Source: Syntrophaceae bacterium (GTDB lineage Bacteria > Desulfobacterota > Syntrophia > Syntrophales > Smithellaceae). Taken from it: a stretch of DNA of 64,000 nt. Of the stretch, positions 27,227-35,708 are shown piece after piece. The stretch covers positions 1-64,000 of the forward strand of contig JAFGLS010000201.1 in the NCBI GenBank assembly GCA_016927935.1. The letters are read 5' to 3'. How positions within the stretch are numbered: position 1 is the first letter of the stretch; the number at the start of each line of letters is the position of its first letter. The notes under the pieces were generated by a model that saw only the letters and a list, made by a program, of their open reading frames with translations, was not told the origin of the DNA and searched no databases. Both the position numbers and the translations under genes were made by a program.

Positions 27227-29161
27227 TCAATGGCAACCTCCTTTTACTTTAATCAATTCCAGTAATTTGCAGTCTCCCAAATCACAAGCTCTTTGCGCGT
27301 CACGGCAACGCGAAACATTGTTGCCTTGCTTCTGATATATATCTGCCCTGCTATAATATGCTCTGGCGTAATCAGGTTGAAGTCTTATTGCCTCATTGTA
27401 ATCTTCAATAGCTCTAGTATATTGACCCATATTAGCATAAGCGAATCCTCTATTATAGTAAGCTTTGGAATTGCGCGGATTTAGATTAATCGCCTTGTTG
27501 AAATCATCGATAGCTTCCTGATATTTTTTAAGTTTACCATAAATAGTTCCTCTCTCCATATAAAGCATGGAATATTTTATGAAACTATTAGTATCCGTGT
27601 CTTTATAGACTTGGGGATAAATATTCTTCATTCGTATGGCATTATTCAAATCGTTGATAGCCCGTTGATAAAATCCAATTTTATCGTAAATTTTTCCGCG
27701 GTTATAATAAGCTTTGATATAAGCAGGCTGAAGTCGAATTGCTTTGCTGTAATTCTCTATAGCCAGTTTATCTTTTCCATAGAGACTGTAAATAATACCA
27801 ATTTCGTTGTAAGCATCCGGGTCATTCGGATTCATGCTGATAACTTTGCTGAAATTCTCCATAGCCTTTTGATATTGTCCCGCTTTAGCATAAGCACCTC
27901 CGAGCAGGCTGTACACAAGGAAGTTGTCTTTTGTTACACGCAAATTATTATTCCAAAGCTCGATACCGTTTTTCCAGTAGCTGCATTGCCACCAGGTTAA
28001 AACAGACAAGATGACCAAGATGGATATTGTTCCCGGAAATAAAATCTTTTTGCGTAATTTTTCATTCTTTATCAAATGCGGAACAATCCATGCCAACATA
28101 ACGGAGATTCCGATAGAAGGGATGTAACTGTAGTGATCTGATATTGCGCGGGTGCCAATCTTAATAACACCCGAAACCGGTAGAATGGTTATTAAATAAA
28201 AAAACCATCCAACAAACAAATAAGGCAACCGTTTTGCCATTATAACGACAGCAGCCGTAATAAAAATAAATATAAAGGCGGCTCCTATAGACTGCAATTC
28301 TAAAAGTTTATCTGAAAGAGGATAAACAACAGCAAAATGGAGAGGCCAGAATATTTTGACCAGATAAGTCGCAAAACAAACAGGGGCTTTTACAAGGGGG
28401 ATATTGGGAGGAAAATATTCTGTATACGGATTGTGCTGGGCATAAATTGTGACAATGATGAAAAAAAGTGAAAAAATAAAAAAAATCATTTTTTCCTGCA
28501 ACTGCCGTAATATTACATTGCCCTTCTGCAAATCAAAACGCCTCAGAGGCCAGTAATCAAAAAGAATCATAACCACGGGCAGTGTGACAACTATCGGCTT
28601 GCTCATAAGACCGCAGACAAAACAAAAGAGAACTAGCAAATATCTTCTGATAACGGGTTTTTCAGTGTAATAGACATAGAGACATAAGGTCAGCATCCAG
28701 AAAAACACACTTAAGACGTCTTTGCGTTTGGCTACCCAGGCTACAGATTCCACCCGCAAAGGGTGAAGAGCGAATAAAGCAGCCACAAAAGCGCTCTTCC
28801 ATATTGATCCGGTCATACGATTGAAGAGCCAAAACAGCAGCAACGTGCTCAAGACGTGCAGGATGACATTAGTCAAATGATAGCCGCCGGCATTAGAACC
28901 ATAAAATTGATTATCAAACATTAAAGACAACCATGTCAATGGATGCCAAAATCCGGCACGAGTTGTACTAAAAGCCCAATTTAATCCTTTTATGGTGATT
29001 CCTGACTGAACATAACTATTTTCTGTAACATAGACATGATCATCAAGGTTGATGAAATCAAACTGATTTACCTGACAGTAAACAGCAAGGGTGACAACCG
29101 CTAAAACGATATAAACGATAAATTTCTGCATACTGAGGCTTGTTTTTATTTTATTTGGCAT
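27227..29161 (-). CDS. Multi-pass membrane protein with C-terminal TPR repeats (TMTC-like)
   Basis: This 644-residue protein is laid out like bacterial TMTC/GT-C relatives. Residues 1 to about 400 contain about ten hydrophobic segments with an early acidic loop (DFINLDDHVYVTENSYV) and LHPLRVESVAWVAKRKDVLS. Residues about 410-620 contain five or six tetratricopeptide repeats (VYSLLGGAYAKAGQYQKAME, PDAYNEIGIIYSLYGKDKLA, IKAYYNRGKIYDKIGFYQRA, SKAYYNRGFAYANMGQYTRA, ARAYYSRADIYQKQGNN). Eukaryotic TMTCs are O-mannosyltransferases; whether this protein glycosylates anything is unknown. It stands alone. Confidence 0.75.
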   Translation of the reverse strand: MPNKIKTSLSMQKFIVYIVLAVVTLAVYCQVNQFDFINLDDHVYVTENSYVQSGITIKGLNWAFSTTRAGFWHPLTWLSLMFDNQFYGSNAGGYHLTNVILHVLSTLLLFWLFNRMTGSIWKSAFVAALFALHPLRVESVAWVAKRKDVLSVFFWMLTLCLYVYYTEKPVIRRYLLVLFCFVCGLMSKPIVVTLPVVMILFDYWPLRRFDLQKGNVILRQLQEKMIFFIFSLFFIIVTIYAQHNPYTEYFPPNIPLVKAPVCFATYLVKIFWPLHFAVVYPLSDKLLELQSIGAAFIFIFITAAVVIMAKRLPYLFVGWFFYLITILPVSGVIKIGTRAISDHYSYIPSIGISVMLAWIVPHLIKNEKLRKKILFPGTISILVILSVLTWWQCSYWKNGIELWNNNLRVTKDNFLVYSLLGGAYAKAGQYQKAMENFSKVISMNPNDPDAYNEIGIIYSLYGKDKLAIENYSKAIRLQPAYIKAYYNRGKIYDKIGFYQRAINDLNNAIRMKNIYPQVYKDTDTNSFIKYSMLYMERGTIYGKLKKYQEAIDDFNKAINLNPRNSKAYYNRGFAYANMGQYTRAIEDYNEAIRLQPDYARAYYSRADIYQKQGNNVSRCRDAQRACDLGDCKLLELIKVKGGCH

Positions 29162-29240
29162 GGCGACCTATGGCCAGTTCTTTTACCATAGGTAAAGTCA
29201 GAGTTCAGCCATTTTTTGATTCTTTCCAGCAACTACACAG

Positions 29241-30692
29241 CTAAACATTTTTCGGTTCAAACTGATTTTTTGCCGACCAGAAAGAAGGAAGATGGCGCAT
29301 CAGATAAATAATGCTTTTGCGGTGCTGCCAGATACGTTTACGAAATTTTTTGCGCCATTCTTTATCAGAATAAAAATTCTTTACATATTCGTTGTAGAGT
29401 TGATCGAGTCTTTCTGGAGAAGCAATTCCCTTGGGCACAAAAACAAAATTCAGGCAGTTCATCAGCCGCCAGTCCTCATGGAAAGTTCCCTCTTCTCTTA
29501 TATTGCTCCAAAGCGGAGCGCCGGGAAATGGTGTGAATTTCGCCATGTTCATATCGTCCAGTCCCAGTGACAGGATAAAATCGGATGTCCGCTTGATTGA
29601 TTCTTCCGTCTCGCCGGGCAGACCCATCATAAAAAGTCCTTTGGCACGTAGTCCCGCTTTCTGAATTCTCCGCACAGTATCAATCACTTCATCAAGCGTT
29701 ACACCAACTTTGTGCCGCGCGACCATCTGAGGATCGGCCGATTCCACTCCCAAAGAAACCATCAGGCATCCGGCGTTTTTCAGCATTTTAAGCAAGTCAT
29801 CATCCGTGTATCCCACGCGCACGGCGCAATTGAAATTAATTCCCAGAGGGCTACCGCACAGTTTATCGCAAAGCTCGACTATCCGCCCGCGGTTGGCGGT
29901 GAATAAATCATCATAGATATTGATGTGCCGCACGCCGAATTTTGTCCGCAGATATTTCATGTGCTCATAAATGTAGGCGGCAGAATTGTAACGGAAACCT
30001 TTTTTGAAAACGGAACGGTCACAATAGGAACATTGATACATACAGCCGCGTGAGGTAATCATCGTCGCGCCGGGAGTGTTGATATAACTGAATAAAGGCA
30101 AATGGTAATCGCGGGGAAACCCTTTAAGTTTTTCATAAACCGGAAACGGCAAGCTGTCTAAATCAGATATTTGGGGACGCGAATCATTAGCGATGATTTC
30201 TTCTTTACTTTTCCAGATCAGGCCTTTGATTTGAGCCGGTTCAAAACCGGCGGCCAGTTCGGCCATTGTTTCTTCACCTTCACCGGCAACAAGAAAATCA
30301 AATACCAGATAATCATGAAGGAGTTTTTCCCCAAGCGCTGAAACATGAACCCCTCCGCACACTGTTTTTATGTCGGCGTTGTTATTTTTTATTATTGCAG
30401 CAAGATCGGCGGCATCGGGGAAAGATGATGTTGTCGCCGAAAAGCCGACAATATTCGGTTGATACGCTAAAATATCCTGTGCCTGCTTTTGCAAATCAAG
30501 CGGCGCGTCCGGTCCGAGACAATCATAAACAAATACATCATGTCCTTTTTGTTTCAGATAGGCGGCGATGGAAAGCAGTCCCTGCGGTACCATCCGGTTG
30601 GCAATGTCGGTAATGTCGCGCTTGCCGGGAAACCAGTTGAATCCGCGCGGGTGAACCAGAACAATGCGTTTTTTTTGTTTATAAGATGCCAT
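29241..30692 (-). CDS. B12-binding-fold radical SAM protein (locus gene, distal)
   Basis: This protein of about 483 residues has an N-terminal cobalamin-binding-like Rossmann domain (IVLVHPRGFNW, PQGLLSIAAYLKQKGHDVFVYD, IVGFSATTSSFPDAADLA) without an obvious DxHxxG, then a radical SAM core with CxxxCxxC in SRGCMYQCSYC and VSLGVESADPQ. ATG 30692 (MASYKQKKR) is chosen. An in-frame extension to 30794 reads through a GC-rich palindrome and is not believable. It is the last gene of the KS/ACP/ABC block and may modify the lipid-like product, but the reaction cannot be predicted. Confidence 0.85.
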   Translation of the reverse strand: MASYKQKKRIVLVHPRGFNWFPGKRDITDIANRMVPQGLLSIAAYLKQKGHDVFVYDCLGPDAPLDLQKQAQDILAYQPNIVGFSATTSSFPDAADLAAIIKNNNADIKTVCGGVHVSALGEKLLHDYLVFDFLVAGEGEETMAELAAGFEPAQIKGLIWKSKEEIIANDSRPQISDLDSLPFPVYEKLKGFPRDYHLPLFSYINTPGATMITSRGCMYQCSYCDRSVFKKGFRYNSAAYIYEHMKYLRTKFGVRHINIYDDLFTANRGRIVELCDKLCGSPLGINFNCAVRVGYTDDDLLKMLKNAGCLMVSLGVESADPQMVARHKVGVTLDEVIDTVRRIQKAGLRAKGLFMMGLPGETEESIKRTSDFILSLGLDDMNMAKFTPFPGAPLWSNIREEGTFHEDWRLMNCLNFVFVPKGIASPERLDQLYNEYVKNFYSDKEWRKKFRKRIWQHRKSIIYLMRHLPSFWSAKNQFEPKNV

Positions 30693-30721
30693 TATTTTAA
30701 TAATCTTTCCAAGGTATTTGT

Positions 30722-30832
30722 CCCCCGCTAGCGGGGGAATGAGGGGGTGGAAGCCACTTCGAATTATACAGAAAATAATTTCAAAAAAATCCACCTCCGT
30801 CCCTTTGGGACACCTCCGCTGGCGGAGGACAC
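30722..30832. repeat. GC-rich palindromic spacer
   Basis: CCCCCGCTAGCGGGGG at the left, and CCGTCCCTTTGGGAC and CCTCCGCTGGCGGAGG at the right, are perfect or near-perfect hairpins separated by an AT-rich middle. They lie between the KS-like gene and the radical SAM gene. Confidence 0.7.
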
Positions 30833-30848
30833 AAAACGACAGACAATT

Positions 30849-31865
30849 TTACTTCGTCGAGCCTAAAACAAAAACCTGTCTACCCGAAACTTGACAATTA
30901 TAATGAACAAAAACAGAAGACGATTTTTTTATAAGGGCGCGCGCAATGCCAAACGCCGACGCCGATGAATAAATTCCGCAATGAGAAAGATAATCGTCAA
31001 TTTGCCATCCTCTTTTCTTCCAAAAATCATTATCAATTTTATTTACACGGAAACCCGGCAGCAGAAAACGGTTTTTCTTTGTTGCCGCTTTTCCATTGGG
31101 AAACACGGCTGAAATAAGTTCTTCTGTCCTGTTAAAAATATTTGCATCCACGGAAAATTTTTCCTGTTCAACCGATTTTTCGCCAAAATCCACCGCCAGT
31201 ATGTCGCCAATACTTTTCTCGCTGTCCCTTCCCAACAAAAGCCAGGAACTGCCTTCACCCATTGGCATCGCACGGGAATTATCCGGTGTCAGACTAACTC
31301 TTTCACGGTATTCCTCAACCGTCGGCGTAAAAATATCACAGGCACCGACCAAAGCCAGTTCTATTTCTCCCTTTTCCAGATAATCTTGCGCCAGCCAGAG
31401 CGCAGATTCAAAAGATAATTCTTCCTGAGAAATTGTTAAGACTGTTCCGGTAACTTCACAAATACGCGCCAGAACAAACGCCGCAGCATTGCTGACCGAA
31501 TTGGCAAACTGATTGGGACTGGGAAATCCGCCGCCGTGCTTGAACACTTCCGTAATAAAAGGCAGGATTTCATCAATATTTCCTAAGCCCGTCGCCAGAA
31601 ATATTCCTGTTTTTTTTCCTTTCAAATAACCGAGTGATACTTTTTGCAGACAAGACAATCCTCCACAGCAAACCATTTTGATGAATCTTCCGGCGCGACG
31701 CATTGGTTGTCCCATAATTTCACTGACCAGACCTTCGGTATTTAGCGGCAGTTCATTTTCTTCCCATGGCGCGTCAAAATTAGGTTTCAGTGCCGGACCG
31801 ATATAACTTGCCGCGATTACCAGTATGGCTGTCTGTGACTTGATTTGTTTGTCTTTCATGTTCAT
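30849..31865 (-). CDS. Catalytically dead beta-ketoacyl-synthase-like protein
   Basis: This 338-residue thiolase-fold protein aligns with KS proteins (GIFLATGLGNIDEILPF, PNQFANSVSNAAAFVLARI, LALVGACDIFTPTVEEYRER, MGEGSSWLLLG). The segment that normally carries the nucleophilic Cys reads GTVLTISQEELSFESAL, without Cys. The HGTGT region is missing and the last His position reads CGIYSSASAFGIA. It is shorter than a normal KS (about 410). It lies just downstream of an intact KS and may act as a chain-length-factor-like partner. The role is inferred from arrangement. Confidence 0.8.
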   Translation of the reverse strand: MNMKDKQIKSQTAILVIAASYIGPALKPNFDAPWEENELPLNTEGLVSEIMGQPMRRAGRFIKMVCCGGLSCLQKVSLGYLKGKKTGIFLATGLGNIDEILPFITEVFKHGGGFPSPNQFANSVSNAAAFVLARICEVTGTVLTISQEELSFESALWLAQDYLEKGEIELALVGACDIFTPTVEEYRERVSLTPDNSRAMPMGEGSSWLLLGRDSEKSIGDILAVDFGEKSVEQEKFSVDANIFNRTEELISAVFPNGKAATKKNRFLLPGFRVNKIDNDFWKKRGWQIDDYLSHCGIYSSASAFGIARALIKKSSSVFVHYNCQVSGRQVFVLGSTK

Positions 31866-31905
31866 AGTTCAATCAATACCCGTAAATATTTTTTATCAGC
31901 TACCA

Positions 31906-31990
31906 TATGTCATTTCGATCCGGCGAAAGCCAGGGAGAAATCTTATATTAAGATTGCCACGCCATCTTAGAGATGGCTCGCAATGACATT
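31906..31990. repeat. Family 2 repeat, copy F2b
   Basis: GTCATTTCGATCC...GAGAAATCTTATATTAAGATTG, with GCCACGCCATCTTAGAGATGGC and CGCAATGAC at the right. It lies between the KS and KS-like genes. Confidence 0.7.
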
Positions 31991-32000
31991 AAAACTATTT

Positions 32001-33158
32001 TCACCCCTTAGTAATCAAGTAACTTGTGCAGGTTCCGCCGAAGCCGAAATAAGTAAATAGATAAGATCCGTTTTGCGCTTCGATGTTTTTCTGTGATGGC
32101 GCAAAACCAATTTCAGGATCAATTTGAGTAAAGCCGAAACTGCGCGGAATATAGCCTGCTTCACAGCAGGAAAGCCACAGGGCAGTTTCCACCGCACCAG
32201 CCGCACCCAACGTATGACCGACAGCACCCTTGAGGGATATTACCGGAGCTAGATTTTCCCCAAAATATTTAATTAATCCTCTTCCCTCGGAAAGATCGTT
32301 GTCTACTGTTCCGGTGCCGTGCGCTTTGATGGCGACAATATCTCCGGCCGACACCCGTCCCGTTTCGATTGTCCGGCGCACAACTTCACTGACGGTTACA
32401 CCGTCAATTCCCGCCGAGGTCATACTTTTTATATCGTTGTACTGATAGCCGCCGGAAAATTTATATGTTGCCGAAGACTTTTCTGTATCCAAAATCACAA
32501 CGGCAGCACCCTCGCCGATTTGCATCCCGGCGCGCGTTGCGCAAAACGGGCGGCATTGATCGTAATCAACAAGGAGCAGGCTGGCGAAGCCTTGCAGAGT
32601 CATGTTCAGAAGCGGCTCAAAGCCGACAACTATTGCCCGACGTATTTTTTTCTGCCCAAGAAGATCGGCTGCAACGACCAAAGCGTGCGAGCTCGAGACA
32701 CAGGCCATGCTGAAGGTCAGCGCAATCCCCCTGATTCCATATTTGTTAAAGATTAAATCGGCAACCTCACCGGGACCACGGTTGCGGCACGAAATAGCCG
32801 GTGATTCCCTGTCCGGATTTTTCCTCACGGCTTCCGTAAATTCGTATTCGTTGCGTATAAACAAACCGCCCGTTGTTCCCACCAGCACACTGGATTCGGC
32901 TATCTCTTCCGCGGACAGTTCAGCCTTCAGGAAAGCTTCGTTTAATGCTCTCTCCAGCATGGCCATTGATTTATCCAGAGGATTTTCTTTGGAGGGAACT
33001 TCAAAAACATTGAATTCACGGCTGATTAAATGAGACGAAATACCAGGCGCGGCTGGTGGCACATCTCCCGCGATTAAATTACGCACCGACTCGGGAGCAC
33101 TCCAGCCCAGCGTTGTCACGGCGCCCCAGCCACGCACATAAATATCCCTTACGGTCAT
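32001..33158 (-). CDS. Beta-ketoacyl-ACP synthase (intact triad)
   Basis: This 385-residue KS has the Cys-His-His triad: Cys in FSMACVSSSHALVVAAD, His in IKAHGTGTVDND and His in KGAVGHTLGAAGAVE. It would catalyse Claisen condensation of an acyl-ACP. Start ATG 33158 overlaps the stop of the ACP gene by four bases (ATGA), so the two are translationally coupled. The arrangement ACP - active KS - inactive KS-like protein suggests a dedicated small elongation module. Confidence 0.92.
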   Translation of the reverse strand: MTVRDIYVRGWGAVTTLGWSAPESVRNLIAGDVPPAAPGISSHLISREFNVFEVPSKENPLDKSMAMLERALNEAFLKAELSAEEIAESSVLVGTTGGLFIRNEYEFTEAVRKNPDRESPAISCRNRGPGEVADLIFNKYGIRGIALTFSMACVSSSHALVVAADLLGQKKIRRAIVVGFEPLLNMTLQGFASLLLVDYDQCRPFCATRAGMQIGEGAAVVILDTEKSSATYKFSGGYQYNDIKSMTSAGIDGVTVSEVVRRTIETGRVSAGDIVAIKAHGTGTVDNDLSEGRGLIKYFGENLAPVISLKGAVGHTLGAAGAVETALWLSCCEAGYIPRSFGFTQIDPEIGFAPSQKNIEAQNGSYLFTYFGFGGTCTSYLITKG

Positions 33159-33466
33159 TTTTTAACCTTCGGTGCGTCAATGATAAAATCGGCCAGCGTG
33201 TCGAACGATTGCATCGCCTTGGCCGCCGTCGAGGCGTTTTTTAATTCCACACCGAACACATATCTTATTTCCATGGCTATCTCCATGGCGTCAAGACTGT
33301 CCAGTATCAAGGGACCGGGACCGCCGATGAAAGGAACATCGGTGGGCACGTCCTGTGGTTTCACATCAGTAATCTCGCAGGCCCTGATAACCAGCTCCTT
33401 GAGTTTGAAAATCAACTCCTCCCTCGACGATACTCTCAATTCTTTGAATTTCTCGTTTACATCCAT
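33155..33466 (-). CDS. Acyl carrier protein
   Basis: This 103-residue ACP has the phosphopantetheine serine in ILDSLDAMEIAMEIRYVFG. It is longer than FabF-pathway ACPs, with about 20 extra N-terminal residues. Its start overlaps the upstream ABC permease gene by ten bases, and its stop overlaps the KS start by four. It is therefore embedded in the locus rather than belonging to general fatty-acid synthesis. Confidence 0.92.
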   Translation of the reverse strand: MDVNEKFKELRVSSREELIFKLKELVIRACEITDVKPQDVPTDVPFIGGPGPLILDSLDAMEIAMEIRYVFGVELKNASTAAKAMQSFDTLADFIIDAPKVKK

Positions 33467-34575
33467 TTGACTTTTTTCCTCGCTATATAAAAACAGGCCA
33501 ACGCAAAAAACATCAAGGCGGCCAGTTTTGGCAATATAGAACTGAAATCAGAATCGCGCAAGAAAACATCCATATAAGCCTGATGCGCCCAATACATCGG
33601 TGAAATCATCGCCAGCCTTTTCATCACTAGCGGCATGACCGCTGTCGGCACCATGATGCCGCCGAAAACCGCCATCAATACCGCCCCTGTGGAAGCCAGA
33701 GCAGAAGACTGCTCAGGGGAACGCGCCAGCGCCGCAATCATCACACCAAAACCTGTGGAAGCTGCCGCGACAACAATGGTAACCCATACCAGATACCACG
33801 GATGCGCTCCCATTGTGAAAGGAATCTTAACAAACAGAGGCATTATATAAACGCCGACAATGAGCATTAAAATAAACTGAATCAAATTAATAAAATAATA
33901 AGGAAGGAGTTTGCCCAAAATAATAAGATTGGCACTTACCGGATAGGTAAAGAGCCTCTGCAACGTGCCGTCATTTTTTTCCCGCAGGAAACCGATGGAC
34001 ATGGGAACGGCGATGAAGAACATCGCGAAAATAGACCAGCCGGGGACGCTGTGCTGGAGCGGACTAGGCAAACTTTTGTTTTTCTTTGTCCTCTCCACGA
34101 TAAAACTCGCGGCCATCGCTTCCATATCGTCAATGCCCATGACAACCGAAGCTGTCAGACTGGTAATGAGCGAACGGGCGGCGGCCTTATATCCGGCATC
34201 TAGAACAGGATCGAATTCCACCTCAACCGGTTTTGTGCCGTTATCAAATCCATCCGGTATAAAAATTACCGCGTGCGCCTTGCCGTATTCAAAGAGCCTG
34301 TCATTGCTGTAGCCTTTCGGTCTCCCGACACGCTGAATCAGTTTATGAGCGCTTATTTTCTTTTCCAGCAGGAGAGACTTCGGCGAACTGCCGGCAGTCT
34401 CAATTACTACTGCAATCTTCTGGCCGGTTATTTTTTCGGTATAAATACCCTGCAGCGCCAGAGATAAAAAGAAAATCAGCGCCACAGGCATGATAAACAG
34501 AATTGGAATGGTCTGCCTATCGCGCAATAAGATAAGTACTTCCTTGCGCATTAATTCTTTTAACTTTGTGAACAT
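33457..34575 (-). CDS. ABC-2 type transporter permease
   Basis: This 372-residue permease has one N-terminal membrane segment (IPILFIMPVALIFFLSLAL), a large extracytoplasmic loop of about 130 residues and five C-terminal membrane segments (WSIFAMFFIAVPMSIGFLR, YFINLIQFILMLIVGVYIM and others). This is the ABC-2/YhhJ plan used for lipids, antibiotics and polysaccharides. Its ATPase is encoded just upstream at 34965-35708. It may move the locus product or a precursor across the inner membrane. Confidence 0.9.
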   Translation of the reverse strand: MFTKLKELMRKEVLILLRDRQTIPILFIMPVALIFFLSLALQGIYTEKITGQKIAVVIETAGSSPKSLLLEKKISAHKLIQRVGRPKGYSNDRLFEYGKAHAVIFIPDGFDNGTKPVEVEFDPVLDAGYKAAARSLITSLTASVVMGIDDMEAMAASFIVERTKKNKSLPSPLQHSVPGWSIFAMFFIAVPMSIGFLREKNDGTLQRLFTYPVSANLIILGKLLPYYFINLIQFILMLIVGVYIMPLFVKIPFTMGAHPWYLVWVTIVVAAASTGFGVMIAALARSPEQSSALASTGAVLMAVFGGIMVPTAVMPLVMKRLAMISPMYWAHQAYMDVFLRDSDFSSILPKLAALMFFALACFYIARKKVKWM

Positions 34576-34650
34576 TAAATTTTCTCTAACCTTAAATTAT
34601 CCCCACCTTGTGTGACCTTTAGGTTACTCCCAAACACGCTGCATCTGACT

Positions 34651-34869
34651 TGTCATGTCGAATGTAATGAGACATCTTGTTTTTTGATCACGGGTATGAA
34701 CACCAGGGCAAGCCCTTGGCCCTAATTCCGCAGCAAGCTGCGGTATATTATACCCTCCGCTTAGCGGGATTGTTCGACTTACAAATTTCAATACACTTCG
34801 TTTTTGAAATTTGAGTCTCACAATAAAAGATTTCTCGTCTCTACGATCTTCGAAATGACAAATGTTTTT
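34651..34869. repeat. Family 2 repeat F2c, split by a family 1 element
   Basis: The left half TGTCATGTCGAATGTAATGA with GACATCTTGTTTTTT (34651-34686) and the right half AAAGATTTCTCGTCTCTACG with TCGAAATGACA (about 34826-34861) flank copy R5. Without R5 the halves match the uninterrupted copy at 42651-42724. Confidence 0.85.
34687..34826 (-). repeat. Family 1 palindromic repeat, copy R5, nested in F2c
   Basis: ATCACGGGTATGAACACC at the left, CGCAGCAAGCTGCGG and CCTCCGCTTAGCGGGATTG in the middle, then arms CAAATTTCAA/TTGAAATTTG and GAGTCTCACAATAAAA at the right. The 32-base terminal hairpin is identical to R3. This region and F2c fill the 389-base gap between the ABC permease and ATPase genes. 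Confidence 0.85.
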
Positions 34870-34964
34870 CAAATCCCTCTTGCTCCCTTTAGAAAAGGGA
34901 GAAAAAATTTAACATTCCAATATATTCTTCACTACTTAATTACTTAAAACTTAATTACTTTCTG

Positions 34965-35708
34965 TTATTCGTCACGCAAACCGCGGCCGGTGCGTTCCAA
35001 AAAGAACTTCTCCAGATTATCAATCTCGTTCATGCCGCCGGAAAAGATTACGCGGCCCCTGTCCAGCATTGTCACTTTTGAACACATTCGCTGGGCCTCT
35101 TCCATTATATGCGTGCATAAGACAATCGCTATCCCGGCGGCATTCATTTTTTTCAGCGTCTCATATATATGGTTGCGGCTTTGCGGATCAACCCCCACTG
35201 TCGGCTCATCCAGAAGCAGAAGTCGCGGTGAATGCAGAAGAGCCACAGCCAGATTCAGGCGGCGCAGCATTCCTCCGGAATAAGCGGCTGTCCGTTTTTG
35301 CACATACGCGACAAGTCCTGTCTCCTCCAAAACTTCCTCCGACCTTTTTTTAAGAACATCATCCGACAATCCGGCCATGACACCGAAGACGCGCAGATTC
35401 TCCATCGCCGTCAGCGAAGCATATACTGATATCGGCTGAGGCGCGTAACCGATGGAGACTAACGCCTCCCTGCTGTCGTTTTTACTGCCGTAAATTAATA
35501 TGCTGCCCTGATTTCCCCGCAGCTGTCCAGTAATCAAACGCATCAGTGTTGTTTTGCCCGCGCCGTTAGGTCCCAGAAGCGCATGAATTTCTCCACCATC
35601 CACCGACATGGAAAAATCGCGCAGAGCGCATTCTGTCTCTTTTACGGCTGGTTTATCCGCCCTTTGATTGTAGGAAAAAGTTATTTGTGAAACTTCCAGC
35701 GCCTTCAT
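34965..35708 (-). CDS. ABC transporter ATP-binding protein
   Basis: This 247-residue ATPase has Walker A GPNGAGKTTLM, Q-loop near GYAPQPISVY, signature YSGGMLRRLNLAV, Walker B LLLLDEPTVGVDP and H-loop CTHIMEEA. It is of the DrrA/CcmA-like type that pairs with ABC-2 permeases. Its start overlaps the end of the BtrH-like gene by four bases. Repeats separate it from its permease gene, but the genes are co-directional. Confidence 0.94.
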   Translation of the reverse strand: MKALEVSQITFSYNQRADKPAVKETECALRDFSMSVDGGEIHALLGPNGAGKTTLMRLITGQLRGNQGSILIYGSKNDSREALVSIGYAPQPISVYASLTAMENLRVFGVMAGLSDDVLKKRSEEVLEETGLVAYVQKRTAAYSGGMLRRLNLAVALLHSPRLLLLDEPTVGVDPQSRNHIYETLKKMNAAGIAIVLCTHIMEEAQRMCSKVTMLDRGRVIFSGGMNEIDNLEKFFLERTGRGLRDE

